From Auriscalpium vulgare (taxonomy: Eukaryota > Basidiomycota > Agaricomycetes > Russulales > Auriscalpiaceae): a DNA stretch of 64,000 bases. Positions 1-10,628 of this stretch are shown here, one piece after another. The notes beneath the pieces were generated by a model, which saw only the letters and a program-made list of their open reading frames with translations, had not been told where the DNA came from and did no database searches. Both the position numbers and the translations under genes were made by a program. The stretch covers positions 1,488,001 to 1,552,000 of the forward strand of contig JAHBBC010000011.1 in assembly GCA_019915015.1 (NCBI GenBank). The letters are read 5' to 3'. The stretch's first letter is position 1; every line of letters begins with the position of its first letter.

Positions 1-718
1 GATGCGGCGTGTCCATGACCAGGGTTACGTGGGGATCGGGCAGGAGGCAAACGGGAGGCATGGGGATCTAGAAGGCGAAGAGGAGGGCAACGGGCGCGCC
101 ATTGTTGAGGAGATGGACGATGAGGTACATGTGAGTTCCTCGAACCCTTCTCCGCCGAATCGCCTTTTCATTTCACCCCGGCGATTGCATGATAGGAGGA
201 GCACGACTTTGGCGAGGTGATCATCCACCAAGTGATTCACACGATTGAATTCTGCTTGGGTTGCATCTCGCACACGGCGTCGTACCTGCGGCTCTGGGCG
301 CTCTCGCTCGCACACGCGCAGCTGAGCGAGGTACTCTGGGACATGACCATCGCGAATGTGCTCGGCGTCCCGGGCGTGATCGGCATAATCATGGTACTCA
401 TCGTGGGAGCGTTGTGGTTCGTGTTCACGGTCGTCATTCTGTGTATCATGGAGGTGCGTCGTCGCGTGGATCGATGGGGCGCCCCGATGGCTGATTGTGG
501 ATTGCGGATTTAGGGTCTGTCAGCGTTCCTGCACGCGCTGCGTTTGCACTGGGTCGAGGCCAACAGCAAGCACTACGAAGCGGGCGGATACGTGCGTGTC
601 GTTCATCTTGATTGTCGCTTGCGGGCGCGTTGTCACGGCGTGTGCTGATGGGCTGATGGATCTTTCTTTGCAGCAATTCGTGCCCCTCGATTTTGCGAAG
701 CTCAATGAGAAGGATTGA
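1..718 (+). CDS. VPH1: V-type proton ATPase subunit a, 3' part
   Basis: C-terminal end of the 100-kDa membrane subunit a of the vacuolar H+-ATPase V0 sector, which forms the proton half-channels next to the c-ring. The gene starts outside the window. Proposed exons: <1-130, 196-453, 514-591, 674-718 (stop TGA). Joining them reads through the family's most conserved block: an EHDFGE acidic stretch, then [12 protein letters not shown] and [20 protein letters not shown], which contains the essential membrane arginine of this family, then two hydrophobic helices and a short cytosolic tail ending in LNEKD. Introns of 65, 60 and 82 nt have GT-AG ends and keep the frame. The stretch before the first intron is a Gly/Glu-rich loop, variable in this family. 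I am sure of the family; the symbol is by homology to the yeast vacuolar isoform. Confidence 0.93.
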
Positions 719-1883
719 TCGATCCATCCATCAGGGAGGAGCGGAGTGGAAATGTCAGGTATTCATTGGTGTAGCGCGGGTTGTAACTCACAAAGTTTAT
801 CTGATCGCTTTGCTACGACCAACGCAATGTCGAGAAGTTTTACTGAGCCATTCTCTCTAGCTGTTCCGCTGCGCTTCTCGTCGCCGTAAGATCCGTCAAG
901 GTGGTCATGCGAGCGGATAAGATCGAATCTCGGAGCTCATCCTCGGGTGCTTCCGTTGCGAAGGCTCTTTGCATCCTCACGACTCATGGGGTCAAACCAA
1001 AAGACAGCGTGCTAGGTGCATGTCTCGATGTTCTCCGGTGCTAATTCTATGAGAACAGGCGGCGTTTGCTCACTCATGGGCGGTGACAATCTTGTTCTAT
1101 GTACTTGTTCTATGAGGGCTGTGAGTCAGGTGTGCTCTGCTCCGCCCGGATGTGATAATGCTGCCTCGAGCCGACAACTTCACAGGTTCATGCATGGAGA
1201 CGGCGCTTCAACGAACGAAAGAACTGAAAGACGGAATTACCAATCTTCACCCAGTCACACTGGCTCCACGGTCTGCTGCGTTCATTCTTCACCTTCATCC
1301 CTCAGCAATTCGCATATTCACCCGTTGCTTCCAGAAAGCCCTCTATGTTTTCTACCTGGCTTCTGCCCCAGACACGTCAAACAGAAGGAAGTTCATCGCC
1401 GACATGTCGGAAGATTTTCTCCAACAGTGGGTAGGGCGTTCCGACAGCCACGTAACGCATAGATGGAAGCCGCAGGTAGCGCACACGACAGAATATTGTC
1501 GACTTCGCCGGCCACCTCTTCCCCGATCGGTCTCCTGTCCAGTCACGAACTCCGGGTAGACGAAGAGGCGGCGGCGTAAGCGCTTATCAATGGGCCGGTC
1601 GCGGGCAGGCAGTGCGCAGCCCCTTGGAAGACAGCAGTAGAGCTTCGAGGCAGCTGGTCCCATGTTGTTCGAGAAAGAGCTGGCCAGTGAACACGAAGCG
1701 AACGGGGTATATTTGATGGAACCGCGATGCGGCTGGACAGCGGCTAGATACTGGCTAGATGTGCTGGCGAGTGTGGGGTAATATTTCCCCGCATTTTTGT
1801 TGGCGGTGGCGGTGTTTCCGGCTGTGGCGCTGGCCGGCAAGGTCCGGGAAGAATTTTGAAACCCAGACAACGAGGCAGCCACA
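719..1883. other. Intergenic region between V-ATPase a and eEF3
   Basis: No convincing coding exon on either strand. Open frames here (for example 1016-1462 and 1352-1882) have no recognisable composition or splice continuation. It should contain the 3' UTR of the V-ATPase gene and distal promoter sequence of eEF3. Confidence 0.5.
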
Positions 1884-1890
1884 TTTATAA
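1884..1890 (+). promoter_or_regulatory. TATA-like box of the eEF3 gene
   Basis: TTTATAA followed about 30 nt later by a long pyrimidine-rich tract (about 1910-1955). This TATA plus CT-rich arrangement is typical of strongly expressed fungal genes. Confidence 0.5.
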
Positions 1891-1959
1891 GATGCGCTTG
1901 ATCCTCTCCACGGCTCTTTCCTCATCTCCCACCTCCCTTCCCCGCACTTTCTCTTAGAG

Positions 1960-2161
1960 GTACGTCGTTGCTCGTCGTTCCAGACGTCGTGCTCACTCGT
2001 TGCCCCCAGGCTTCGGCCATTTAGACTTGTAGAAGGTTCTTTGTCCTTGTCGCCTTTGCGTGCTATACCGCCATAGACAAATTTTCCATCATTCCGTCTT
2101 CCAAGGTTCGTAGCATCGGCGCTTGACCTCCATGACAGTCGACCTTATCGCGCTGCCTTAG
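1960..2161 (+). other. Probable 5'-UTR intron of the eEF3 gene
   Basis: A strong donor (GTACGT) follows the CT-rich tract, and a good acceptor (CTGCCTTAG) lies 9 nt before the ATG. Leader introns are common in highly expressed fungal translation genes. Inferred from splice signals only. Confidence 0.45.
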
Positions 2162-2170
2162 ATCCAAGAA

Positions 2171-5100
2171 ATGCCGGCCGTCACCGCCCAGTCCCCTGCT
2201 ATCCCCTCCCCCGCTTCCCTCAAGGCTGCTGCCAATGGCCCTGCCGTTGAAGGCCTCTTTGTTGCCGACAAGGCTGCCCGCCAGTCGGCCGCGGAGGGCG
2301 TCGCCGCCCTCGCACAAAAGGACGGCCCCGCAGCCATTACGTCCACTGGCTTCACCGACGCCGTGATCAAGGCGTTGGCTGACAAGAAGTCCCCCGCGGC
2401 CCGGGAGGGTGCCGCAACCGCTGTCGTTGTTATCGCCACCACGGCTGTCAAGGCCCTCGAGCCATTCTTCATTGACTCGGGTCTCTACGCAGCTCTTCTC
2501 GAGGCCTTCGCCGACAAGATGCCCGCTGTCCGGACAGCCGCCGTCGACGCCGTCAAGGCTTTCGCCGCCAACGCCAACCCGTGGGGCACGGCACTTCTTC
2601 TTCCTGCGCTTCTTCACGAAATCAAAACTGCCGGCAAATGGCAGGTCAAGACTGGCTCGCTCGCGATCCTCGATCAACTCGTCGTCAGCGCCCCTCTCCA
2701 GACCTCCAAGCTCATGCCCGAGATCGTCCCCGTCCTCTCAGAGGCGATCTGGGACACCAAGGCCGACGTGAAGAAGCTCGCACGCGAATCTCTCACAAAG
2801 GCCACCGCTCTGGTGTCGAACAAGGATATCGAACGCTTCATTCCCGCTCTTATTAAGGCTCTTATTAATCCCGTGGAGGAGGTGCCGAACACTATTAGCT
2901 TGCTGTCGGCCACCACATTCGTTTCAGAGGTCGATTCCGCCACCCTTTCTCTCATGGTTCCCCTTCTTTCTCGTGGTCTCTCTGAGAAGTTGACGGCTAC
3001 GAAGCGCAAGGTGGCTGTGTGAGTTTTTTGTTTTCGACTGCACACCTTCACGATTCTCATGTGTGCACCTCAGCATCGTCGACAACATGGCCAAGCTTGT
3101 CGATTCCCACATCACCGTCCGGCCCTTCCTGCCCAAACTTCTCCCCGGCCTGCTCAAAGTCGAGACCACGATCGGTGACCCGGAGGCCCGCAGCGTTGTC
3201 GGCCGCGCCATTGCCACACTCCGCCAGGTCGGCGAGGTACCGGACGGCGACGGTTCGGATCTCCCTCCCATCAAGTTCGCCGATGCGGGGCATCTCGGCC
3301 ACGGCCTCATCTCGATCTACAAGAAGGCCGGTGCCAACCCCGTTCCCTCCGTTGCCGATCCCAGCGCCATCTATGCCGCTCACCTCGCGGTCAACCTCGT
3401 CAACGCCAAGAACTTTGACGTGCCGGAGTGGGACACGCTCGCTCCCTACCTTGGCTTCCTCTCTTCCACGCCTGACGGTATCAATGCTGCTCGCGAGTGG
3501 GTCGTCAAGTCGGCCACCGACGACACGGCGGAGGCGGAGGCGCTCGAGGACGAGGAGGAGGGTGAGGATCTGTGCAACTGCCAGTTCTCGCTCGCCTACG
3601 GTGCCAAGATCCTGCTCAACACCGCCACTCTCCGTCTCAAGCGTGGCCACCGCTACGGTCTTTGCGGCAAGAACGGTACCGGCAAGTCTACGCTCATGCG
3701 CGCCATCACGAACGGGTAAGTTATATAGCATCTGCTCGCGTTGCCGTGATGCTTACGCTGAGGGTTTGCAGCCAAGTTGAGGGTTTCCCATCGCCCGATG
3801 AGGTCCGCACCTTTTACGTCGAGCACGACATCGACGGCAGCGAGGAGGACACCTCGGTCCTCACGTTTATTCTCTCGGATGACCGCATCCTTGCCGACAA
3901 GGAGGAGATCATTGAGACGCTCGCCTCCGTTGGGTTCACGGACGAGAGGCAGAAGGCTGCGATCGGCAGCCTGTCTGGTGGTTGGAAGATGAAGCTCGCT
4001 CTTGCCCGCGCGATGCTCTTCAAGGCCGACATCCTGTTGCTTGATGAGCCGACCAATCACTTGGACGTCGTCAATGTCGCATGGCTCGAGAGCTACCTCA
4101 CCGGTCTTACGCACTGCACGTCCATCATCGTGTCGCACGACTCCAGCTTCCTCAACAACACGATCACCGACGTTCTCCATCTCAACCGCTTCAAGCTCCG
4201 CCGCTACCGTGGCAACCTCGAGGCCTTCGTCAAGGTCGTTCCCGAGGCGAAGTCGTACTACACGCTCGAGGCGGCCGAGGACTACAAGTTCAAGCTCCCC
4301 GACCCGCCCCTGCTTGAGGGTGTCAAGACCAAGGAGAAGAGTTTGCTTAAGATGCGCAAGGTCGGCTTCCAGTACCCGACACAGCCCGTCCAGCAGCTCT
4401 ACGACATCACGCTCCAAGTGTCACTCTCGTCGCGTGTCGCCGTCCTCGGCCCCAACGGCTCCGGCAAGTCCACGCTCGTCAAGCTACTCACCGGCGAGAT
4501 GGAGCCCAACAAGGGCGGCGAGGTCTGGAAGCACCCGAATTTGGTCATCGGCTATGTCGCGCAGCACGCCTTCCACCACATCGATAACCACCTCGACAAG
4601 ACGCCGCTCGAGTACATGCTCTGGCGGTACCAGACCGGCGAGGATCTGGAGGAGATGATGAAAGCAAATCGCCAGATCACCGACGAGGAGGCGCAGAAGA
4701 TGAAGGACGGCTCGCTCGTCATTGTCGAGGGCCAGAAGCGTCTTATCGACGAGATTGTCGCGCGTAAGAAACTGAAGCAGTCGTACGAGTACGAGGTGTC
4801 GTTCAAGGCGCTGTCGTCGTCCGAGAACATCTGGATGCCGCGCGACGAGCTCATCAAGCGCGGCTTCGAAAAGAAGGTGCTCGAGGTCGACACCCGCGAG
4901 GCGCAGCGTCTCGGTCTTCTCCGCCCGCTCGTTCGCCGGGAGATCGAGAAGCACTTTGCCGACTTTGGCCTCGAGCCTGAGTTCGTGTCGCACAACACGA
5001 TGCGCGGTCTGTCCGGCGGCCAGAAGGTCAAGATCGTTCTCGGCGCGGCGACATGGCGTCGTCCCCACGTCATATGCCTGGACGAGCCGACGAGTACGTT

Positions 5101-5503
5101 ATTGTCGCACTTCTTTTGCCTGCTCGCTTAACTGACCGCACTGCGTCTAGATTACCTCGATCGCGAGTCGCTCGCGGCGCTCATCGAGGCGCTCAAGGTG
5201 TTCGAGGGCGGCGTGCTGGTGATCACGCACAACCGCGACTTTTCCGAGTCGCTGTGCCAGGAGGTGTGGGCGATGCGCGACGGGCGGCTGGAGGCGTCCG
5301 GGCACAACTGGGTCGAGGGGCAGGGCGCAGGCCCGCGCATCGACAAGAACGACGGGCAGGAGGAGGACACGTACGACGCGATGGGCAACAAGATCGACTC
5401 GAAGAAGCAGAAGAAGATCACGTCGAGCGAGGCGCGCAAGCTCAAGAAGGAGCGCATCGCACGGAAAAAGCGCGGCGAGGAGGTGACCGACGACGAGCTC
5501 TGA
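2171..5503 (+). CDS. TEF3: Translation elongation factor 3 (ABCF ATPase)
   Basis: Fungal eEF3, the ribosome-bound ATPase that releases deacylated tRNA from the E site at each elongation cycle. Exons 2171-3018, 3074-3715, 3772-5093, 5151-5503 give 1054 aa, close to the usual 1040-1055. Order: N-terminal HEAT repeats (about residues 1-310), helical linker, first ABC domain with Walker A GKNGTGKS (about 481-488) and signature LSGGW (about 564), then second ABC domain with Walker A GPNGSGKS (about 723-730), a chromodomain-like insert, signature LSGGQ (about 910) and Walker B LDEPTNYLD, the last completed across the final intron. The C-terminus is a lysine-rich tail, the known ribosome contact. 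All three introns (55, 56, 57 nt) are GT-AG and restore conserved motifs exactly. The ATG has a good context and begins an alanine-rich N-terminus. Confidence 0.97.
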
Positions 5504-7089
5504 GCGTTGTCCGGTGTTCCCTGTATCTTCCTTGCTTTTGTTTCAGTATCGTTCCGTGCCCTGTTGTTTCTGTAATGTCGCGTGTCTGTCGTGTCGTTGT
5601 CATACCTGTACTCTCGCACTCGGTTAGTTTGCATCACCATATCTTACTATTATTGTTTCGCAATGACATTGTTTATGACCCGAATGAAGAATGCGGCGCG
5701 TGCACATCTGATAAGCTCCAGTTTCTGCTGCCCGCCAACTCGAAGTAATGCATGCATATATACGCCTCTTCCTCTCTGCCGACTGAGGTTGTGTTTGTGC
5801 CAGTCGGATGAGACCATAGGGACGAGGAGCAAGTGTTAGCCTGAGGCGCCGGAGGTCATGTGGAGAAAGAAGGCGCCGCTGACTTGGGATTTCATTGAAT
5901 GAACTTGAACTTGACAATATTGACTTGCGCCAACCCCTCAGGTTGAGACCGGCTGCCTGCACTCCGATATTAGCATGCCCGGGCCATCCGTATGTATGCA
6001 AGCCACTTCATCCAATCTTGATGACAGAAAAATTCTAGGCCAATGCCAACGCACAGGGCATGTGCGGCACCCAAAGCCCTTGTTTGGCTGGCCCGGGGCA
6101 TCGACACAAAAACCGCCCATCGGAGGTGGAGGAGGGGGAAATTGTGGAAGCCGAGGGCTTAGCTCTAACACCAACACCAGTATGTGCACCTGCTTTTCTG
6201 GGCTGACCCTCAACCAATAATTGCTCCGTCCGGCAGCTGAGGCCCCGAGTTGACGCTCACAAGCACTCCCGCTCCCAAGCTGCCAAAGATGCCCGCCTGA
6301 AAAATACCTCGAATCCAAGACATACCGGGCTCGCCTTAAAAAGAGGAGGAAACAGCAAGAATGCCTTGCCTAGCATCCGGGATGCGGAGGTACTAGACGA
6401 AGGGCCAGAACATCAAGGTAACTGTCCGCAGTTGCTTCCTTCTGCACGAGTACTGACATTTACATCTACATTTGCTGCAGGCCAATTCTAGTGCATACGA
6501 GTCTCGATGCAGTCGGTCGCCTTTCTGCCGCTTTCATCCACGCTGACCTACCCACTGCAGGCACGGGGTATCTTGAGTATGTGCAACTCAGCGATATCAA
6601 CCCTTTGCCGCACCCGTACAATGGTCTTTATAACATCGACGAAGACGACTTTCAGGTGGTGGAGGCGTGCACGATGCGACTCTCACTAGGAGGTCGACGG
6701 CGCGCTTTTCATTTTCGGGTCGTCGTTGAACTTTTTGTCGTGACATAGGGCGATCGTAATAAGCTGCACGGCCGTTTGTTCACTGTGAGCCTCCAACACT
6801 GATAATGGGACTACATTCAGTGTACAGACAGCAAACGCAGATCGTCAGTAAGCCCGCGAGCTACGCGCTCTGGACTGTCGTTTCCTCTGCCCGCGAGAGC
6901 TGTGTCGACTCGGGTCTCGCAATGTCACCTTGACGTGGGCGAGGACGAAGCAATTGACCGCAGCACGACTGAGGTAACCCAGAATGTCTTCAGACCTATA
7001 GATATATGCAAATACAATTCTATAGTACGAGATATCACGGCAACATTCGGACAATCCACATCACCACTGGCAGCCCAGCCGCGCGCTCC
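5504..7089. other. Intergenic region, no supported gene
   Basis: About 1.6 kb between eEF3 and the secreted-protein gene. A plus-strand open frame at 6491-6748 (85 codons) is preceded by an acceptor-like CTGCAG but has no recognisable domain or donor partner, so it is not called. A polypurine patch lies near 6126-6142. The rest shows no structure I can name. Confidence 0.45.
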
Positions 7090-7588
7090 TCACTTGAAGC
7101 ATTCTCCGTTCTCCATATCGGCTTTCACAAGACTGCGCCCACTGACACACATCTTGGTCCCCTTATAGTAGCAGAAATACGCCTTGCCACTCTTCTTGTC
7201 AACGCAATTGTGCGACGACGTGAAACCGATTGATGCGTCGGGATCACATCTACAGTTAAGTATACATAGTGAGGTCTGCAAGAGAAAAGATGTTAGGGGA
7301 TAACGAACCCCTGAGAGACCCAATCCTTCTGTTTGAGCTTCCCTGCGTTCTGGCAAGAAATCTCTTCGTTGACCTCGTCGAGATCCTGGATCATAGTCAG
7401 AGTCTGCATCCAGAACAATACTAGAATATACTGACTACATCATCGCCCGACGACACCAGAGGATCCTGAGCCAACTTGAGATGGCCCGCGCTCATGCCCG
7501 ACACGGGATTGAAGTCATGGGACGAGGAAGCGAGGGCGCAGCGTGCGGCGAGCACTGCGCAGATGCATATGGACTTGAGCACGAGCAT
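7090..7588 (-). CDS. Small secreted cysteine-rich protein
   Basis: Three proposed exons on the minus strand, 7439-7588, 7320-7385 and 7090-7275, give 133 aa. The N-terminus is a typical signal peptide (hydrophobic stretch after MLVLKSICIC, likely cleavage after ALA-S near residue 21). The mature part is polar and ends in a Cys-rich domain with about seven cysteines, including CILNCRC, HNCVD, YFCYY and KMC and a final ECFK. No family is recognised; size and composition fit fungal small secreted proteins. Intron 1 (53 nt) has a CTGAC branch site 12 nt before its acceptor and intron 2 (44 nt) has CTAAC, which is why these splice sites were chosen over nearby alternatives. A TATA box sits about 47 nt upstream of the ATG. 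Exon 1 and intron 1, but not the Cys-rich exon, are duplicated at 19.4-19.6 kb. Confidence 0.6.
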
Positions 7589-7634
7589 ACTTCAGTGAGA
7601 CGAGAGATGGCGTAGTATCGAAGGCATACCGTTG

Positions 7635-7641
7635 TTTTATA
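7635..7641 (-). promoter_or_regulatory. TATA box of the secreted-protein gene
   Basis: Minus strand reads TATAAAA about 47 nt before the ATG at 7588. An identical copy exists at 19644-19650 in the duplicated block. Confidence 0.5.
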
Positions 7642-8163
7642 CCATGTAATAGCACACGGCAGTCGCCACACGGAATAGCGATGGACATCCCGTGCGATGT
7701 TAAAGATATCTGTATCGCTGGACGGGTAAAAAGCGTCCCCTGGATCCAGCGAATGCGTACACCGATGTGTCTTTGACCGCTTGCACCTCACCGCCGGGGA
7801 CTTTCCAGCCACGGCGACTGCAAAACACCGTCCAGACGAACCACATGGGTTCCTGCAGCCTTGTGTGGCTTGGGATCAAGTTGTAACCAGGAAAACGTCG
7901 GCAGCACGACGACGTCGGAATGGCGGAATCGACAAGGCGACGTCGGAATGGCGGGATGACTGGAAGAATAACGGAATCAGTAAGCCTCCTCCGATAGTTC
8001 AGGGTAGACGCAGAGATCAGGAGGGGCGTCGATTCCCTACATAGACTGGACTGCCGTCCGCTCCGTCCCCACAATCCCCCACTGACACAAGAGATATCGA
8101 ATAGTTTGTGCGCACCTTTTCGCATCTTCTAATGACCGTCCCCATAACGTGAACTAGCAGACA

Positions 8164-8547
8164 ATGCCGACTGTCAACAGAACCCAGTGGCCGTTCAGCG
8201 ACGCCCGGTCGACCAAGACGGAGTTCCTCCCGTTCCTCTGCGCGCTCCTCGCCGCCGGCACGATCGACGAGATCTCCGACATAGACGACGGAGCCGCCAT
8301 CGAGCGCTACATCGAGGCGCAGGGCGCGGCGGATGAGAGTGGCCGGACGACCAGCGGCGTGACGTTTTGGCTCTACCCGAAGGGCTTGCGCGGTCCCTAC
8401 CACACGACGGACGAGGGCGAGATCGAGCAGCACGGCACGCTGTTCACTGTGGAACCAGGAGTCCTGGTTGCAGAGGCGGTGGAGAAAGCGAAGGGCGCGT
8501 TGAAGGTGGATGGAATTGCGCACGAGCACATCGAGGACGGGGCTTGA
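8164..8547 (+). CDS. Orphan protein of 127 aa, copy 1
   Basis: Single open frame of 127 codons starting at an ATG just after a short AG-rich leader. I do not recognise the family. The protein is acidic with no signal peptide or membrane segment: an N-terminal TQWPFSD and TKTEFLPFL stretch, a helical acidic middle (DEISDIDDGAAIERYIEAQ), a central GVTFWLYPKGLRGPYH stretch that could be beta, and a C-terminal helix ending EHIEDGA. An identical gene lies at 20173-20556. Codon use is strongly GC-ending, as in the housekeeping genes, which supports real coding. It sits upstream of the glycine-rich gene in both copies. Confidence 0.6.
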   Translation: MPTVNRTQWPFSDARSTKTEFLPFLCALLAAGTIDEISDIDDGAAIERYIEAQGAADESGRTTSGVTFWLYPKGLRGPYHTTDEGEIEQHGTLFTVEPGVLVAEAVEKAKGALKVDGIAHEHIEDGA

Positions 8548-9460
8548 CCATTGGGGCACGATCACAAGTTCTGGATGAAGAAGAGTTCCGCGTTGTGTAG
8601 ACTGTGGAAACTGTACTGTATGCGAGAAGGTCCTTGTTTAGTCTCTGCATCGAAGTAAGATTCAGAGTCGAAGACAGGCTGCTGCCACGAGAGACGACCC
8701 AGGAGGACCCAGGTTTGTCCAGGTTTGTCCGCGTTCAAATTTCACCCATCCTTTGAACACGGCGGCAATTTTCTCCTTTGTATCACGACAGTTTGGAGTT
8801 GTTGCATCACGCTCGTACTACGCTGTCCTCGTCGACAGGCTCGCATCGGACGATAGCGCGTATGCCCTTAGCCATCGCCCACGGAAACTCTTTCCGTCGT
8901 TCAAGCCACCGCGGCTGGTTTCCTCAGAGTCTTCCCCGGCGATTCGGATGTGCGTTCGTCCCTAGTCGCTCGGATCAATGCCCTTTGGAATAGGGACGGA
9001 AGTTACAATCGGAGTGCTCTGCAGGCGGGCTCGGGTGAGCCTTTGCTCCTGGTGTCACTTTCTGGGTCCCCGCTGCAATTCTGCACCTTTTGTCTTGTCC
9101 TTTTTTCCGAGCGGCAGCCTCAGTCCGAGCATCGACGGGTGTCAATCAAAACATTCCGAATGGCCGCCTCATTCCGCCAACCTCTGGTACCAGCTTGGAA
9201 AACTCTTTCGATGCCTATAAGTCTGGCCTCGATACTCTGGACCTGCAGCGTCCTCTAGTCGAACGCCCTCAGTCGAACGCCCTCTTGTGAGTCATGTCTG
9301 TGTATGTCGCATGACGATTTGCTGACCTGCGATGCCCGTGCCTAGTCGTCAACGCCAAACCGAACTGAATTTTTGTCATCATGTGAGTTCGCTGTGCGTA
9401 TGCGCTCTCATTTGTATCGCTCATCTACCTCGTTAGATCCCACCGAGATTAATCATTACA
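8548..9460 (+). other. Non-coding stretch upstream of glycine-rich gene 1
   Basis: No supported gene. The last 300 bp (from about 9170) recur upstream of the glycine-rich genes at 17.5-17.8 kb and 21.2-21.5 kb, and at 17.5 kb are fused to a broken TPR gene. They probably carry the promoter and leader of the glycine-rich gene. Confidence 0.45.
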
Positions 9461-10007
9461 ATGGCCTTCGTAAGCCGATATCGTCATTGACAGCGCCAGT
9501 TGCTTCACTAACTAGGCTTCGTCTCTTTGTATCCAGTCCGAGTGAGTTTGCTTCTTTTCTTTCTTTGCTCAACGTCGTGTCTTATGGTTGCTGCCTCCCA
9601 GGGATATCACTACATACACAGAGGAGCAGATCGAGGACCTCGGCATCACCAAGCCTGACTTCTTGCCAACCAAGGGCGATCTGGAGGACTGGCCCAACTT
9701 CATCCCCGCCAACGCGAACATCGTTGCCGGTCTCGTTGCGAGCTACGTGACCCTCAACACCACCGATGGTAACGGCGGCACCGGTTTGGCATTCGGTATC
9801 GGAGGTGGCCTTGATATCACCGGAGGAACCCTCGGATATGGTTCTTGGGACACCCTGAAGTCGGGAAGGAACGTCATCGGCATCGTTGCGGAGGCTGACA
9901 TCCTCACCATCACATTCATGGTCGACGACGCTGTGGCTGGGGTTTTCGTGGGAGGCGGGGTCGGAGAGGTGACTTTCGAAGGTGTCGGGTACTTCGATTG
10001 GAACTAG
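9461..10007 (+). CDS. Glycine-rich beta protein with 5-nt micro-exon, copy 1
   Basis: Exons 9461-9469 (ATGGCCTTC), 9537-9541 (TCCGA) and 9602-10007 give 139 aa. Without the 5-nt exon the frame of exon 3 cannot be reached from the ATG; the same splice sites occur at 17778-18322 and 21470-22016, which supports the model. The protein begins MAFSEDITTYTEEQIEDLG, then a proline-rich linker, then a Gly-rich repeat of likely beta strands (GLAFGIGGGLDITGG, VGGGVGEVTFEGVGYFDWN). No signal peptide or membrane segment. The compact Gly-rich beta pattern faintly recalls the bacterial virulence-associated (Vap) beta-barrel family, but I could not confirm any relationship. Function unknown. Confidence 0.65.
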
Positions 10008-10628
10008 GCGATCTTGCGTGAGTCTCTGTTCATACTCTGTGGCGCCGTCGAACAAGACCTGACGGTTCTGTCAGGTATCGATCGCCCGTCATTGCGATCT
10101 CTTTTGCGCGGGCTTTCTTGTATACGTTGTCATTGAGCAGTCAAGGTCAGAATATATTTGCTCATTGTTTGAGTTTCTCTGGTTGCGAGTTGCGACGCTT
10201 GAAACGCGGTACATAAGCTTCCCGCCGTCCCAAACGTGGGGTGCCTACGCTGAGCATGCGCCACGCCTCTTGCGATACGAGCTTGAGGCCACAGTCAAAG
10301 CAGAGGCGAGTACAAAGACTGACTGTCTTCGAGCGGAGTGATCTACATGGGTAACTGAACATTAGGCTATCGAATGACAGATGCGCAAAACAGGGCTAGG
10401 TGTATTCCATTCGCTGTCTCTGAGGATACTGCGGAATACAAGTGTTTGAAAGGATGGTGGGCAGAACGGAAATGCTAGAGTCGACTGGTATCGTACAAAG
10501 ATCACAAACATAGCGATGCGACGAGAGCGAGGTAAGAACAAGGGCAGCGAAACAAGGTGCGTGTCACTGAAAGCAGTCAAAGCTATGAGAACACCGATAA
10601 GGTGTAAAACGGACATGAAGACATGCCT
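10008..10628. repeat. Module spacer between glycine-rich gene and family A gene
   Basis: About 620 bp, no gene. Related spacers occur at 18323-18958 and 22017-22636 and partly at 26100-26300. Each separates a plus-strand glycine-rich gene from a convergent minus-strand family A gene (the 26 kb copy lacks the glycine-rich gene). They share a GATCGCCCGTCATTGCGAT block and a later ATGCGCAAAACA..GG block. Confidence 0.6.

Larger units (their letters stand above)
7368..10108. repeat. Near-identical segmental duplication, unit 1
   Basis: About 2.74 kb repeated in the same orientation at 19377-22117 with a constant offset of 12,009 bp, so no insertions or deletions. By eye I find only three base differences (7391, 8711, 9935 against 19400, 20720, 21944). 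It carries the 5' part of the secreted-protein gene, the 127-aa orphan, and the glycine-rich micro-exon gene. Beyond the right edge the two loci are still related but clearly diverged. The 575 bp between 7589 and 8163 holds no gene, only a short direct repeat (CGTCGGAATGGCGG, near 7912 and 7940). Confidence 0.9.

Noticed and set aside
1352..1882. 176-codon minus-strand frame upstream of eEF3
   Set aside because: Overlaps the eEF3 promoter and has no recognisable content or splice context.
6491..6748. 85-codon plus-strand frame after an acceptor-like site
   Set aside because: No domain, no partner exons and no conserved copy, so not supported as a gene.
9588..10007. Single-exon start for the glycine-rich gene at 9588
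   Set aside because: The codon there is TTG inside intron 2; the three-exon model with the micro-exon is kept in all copies.
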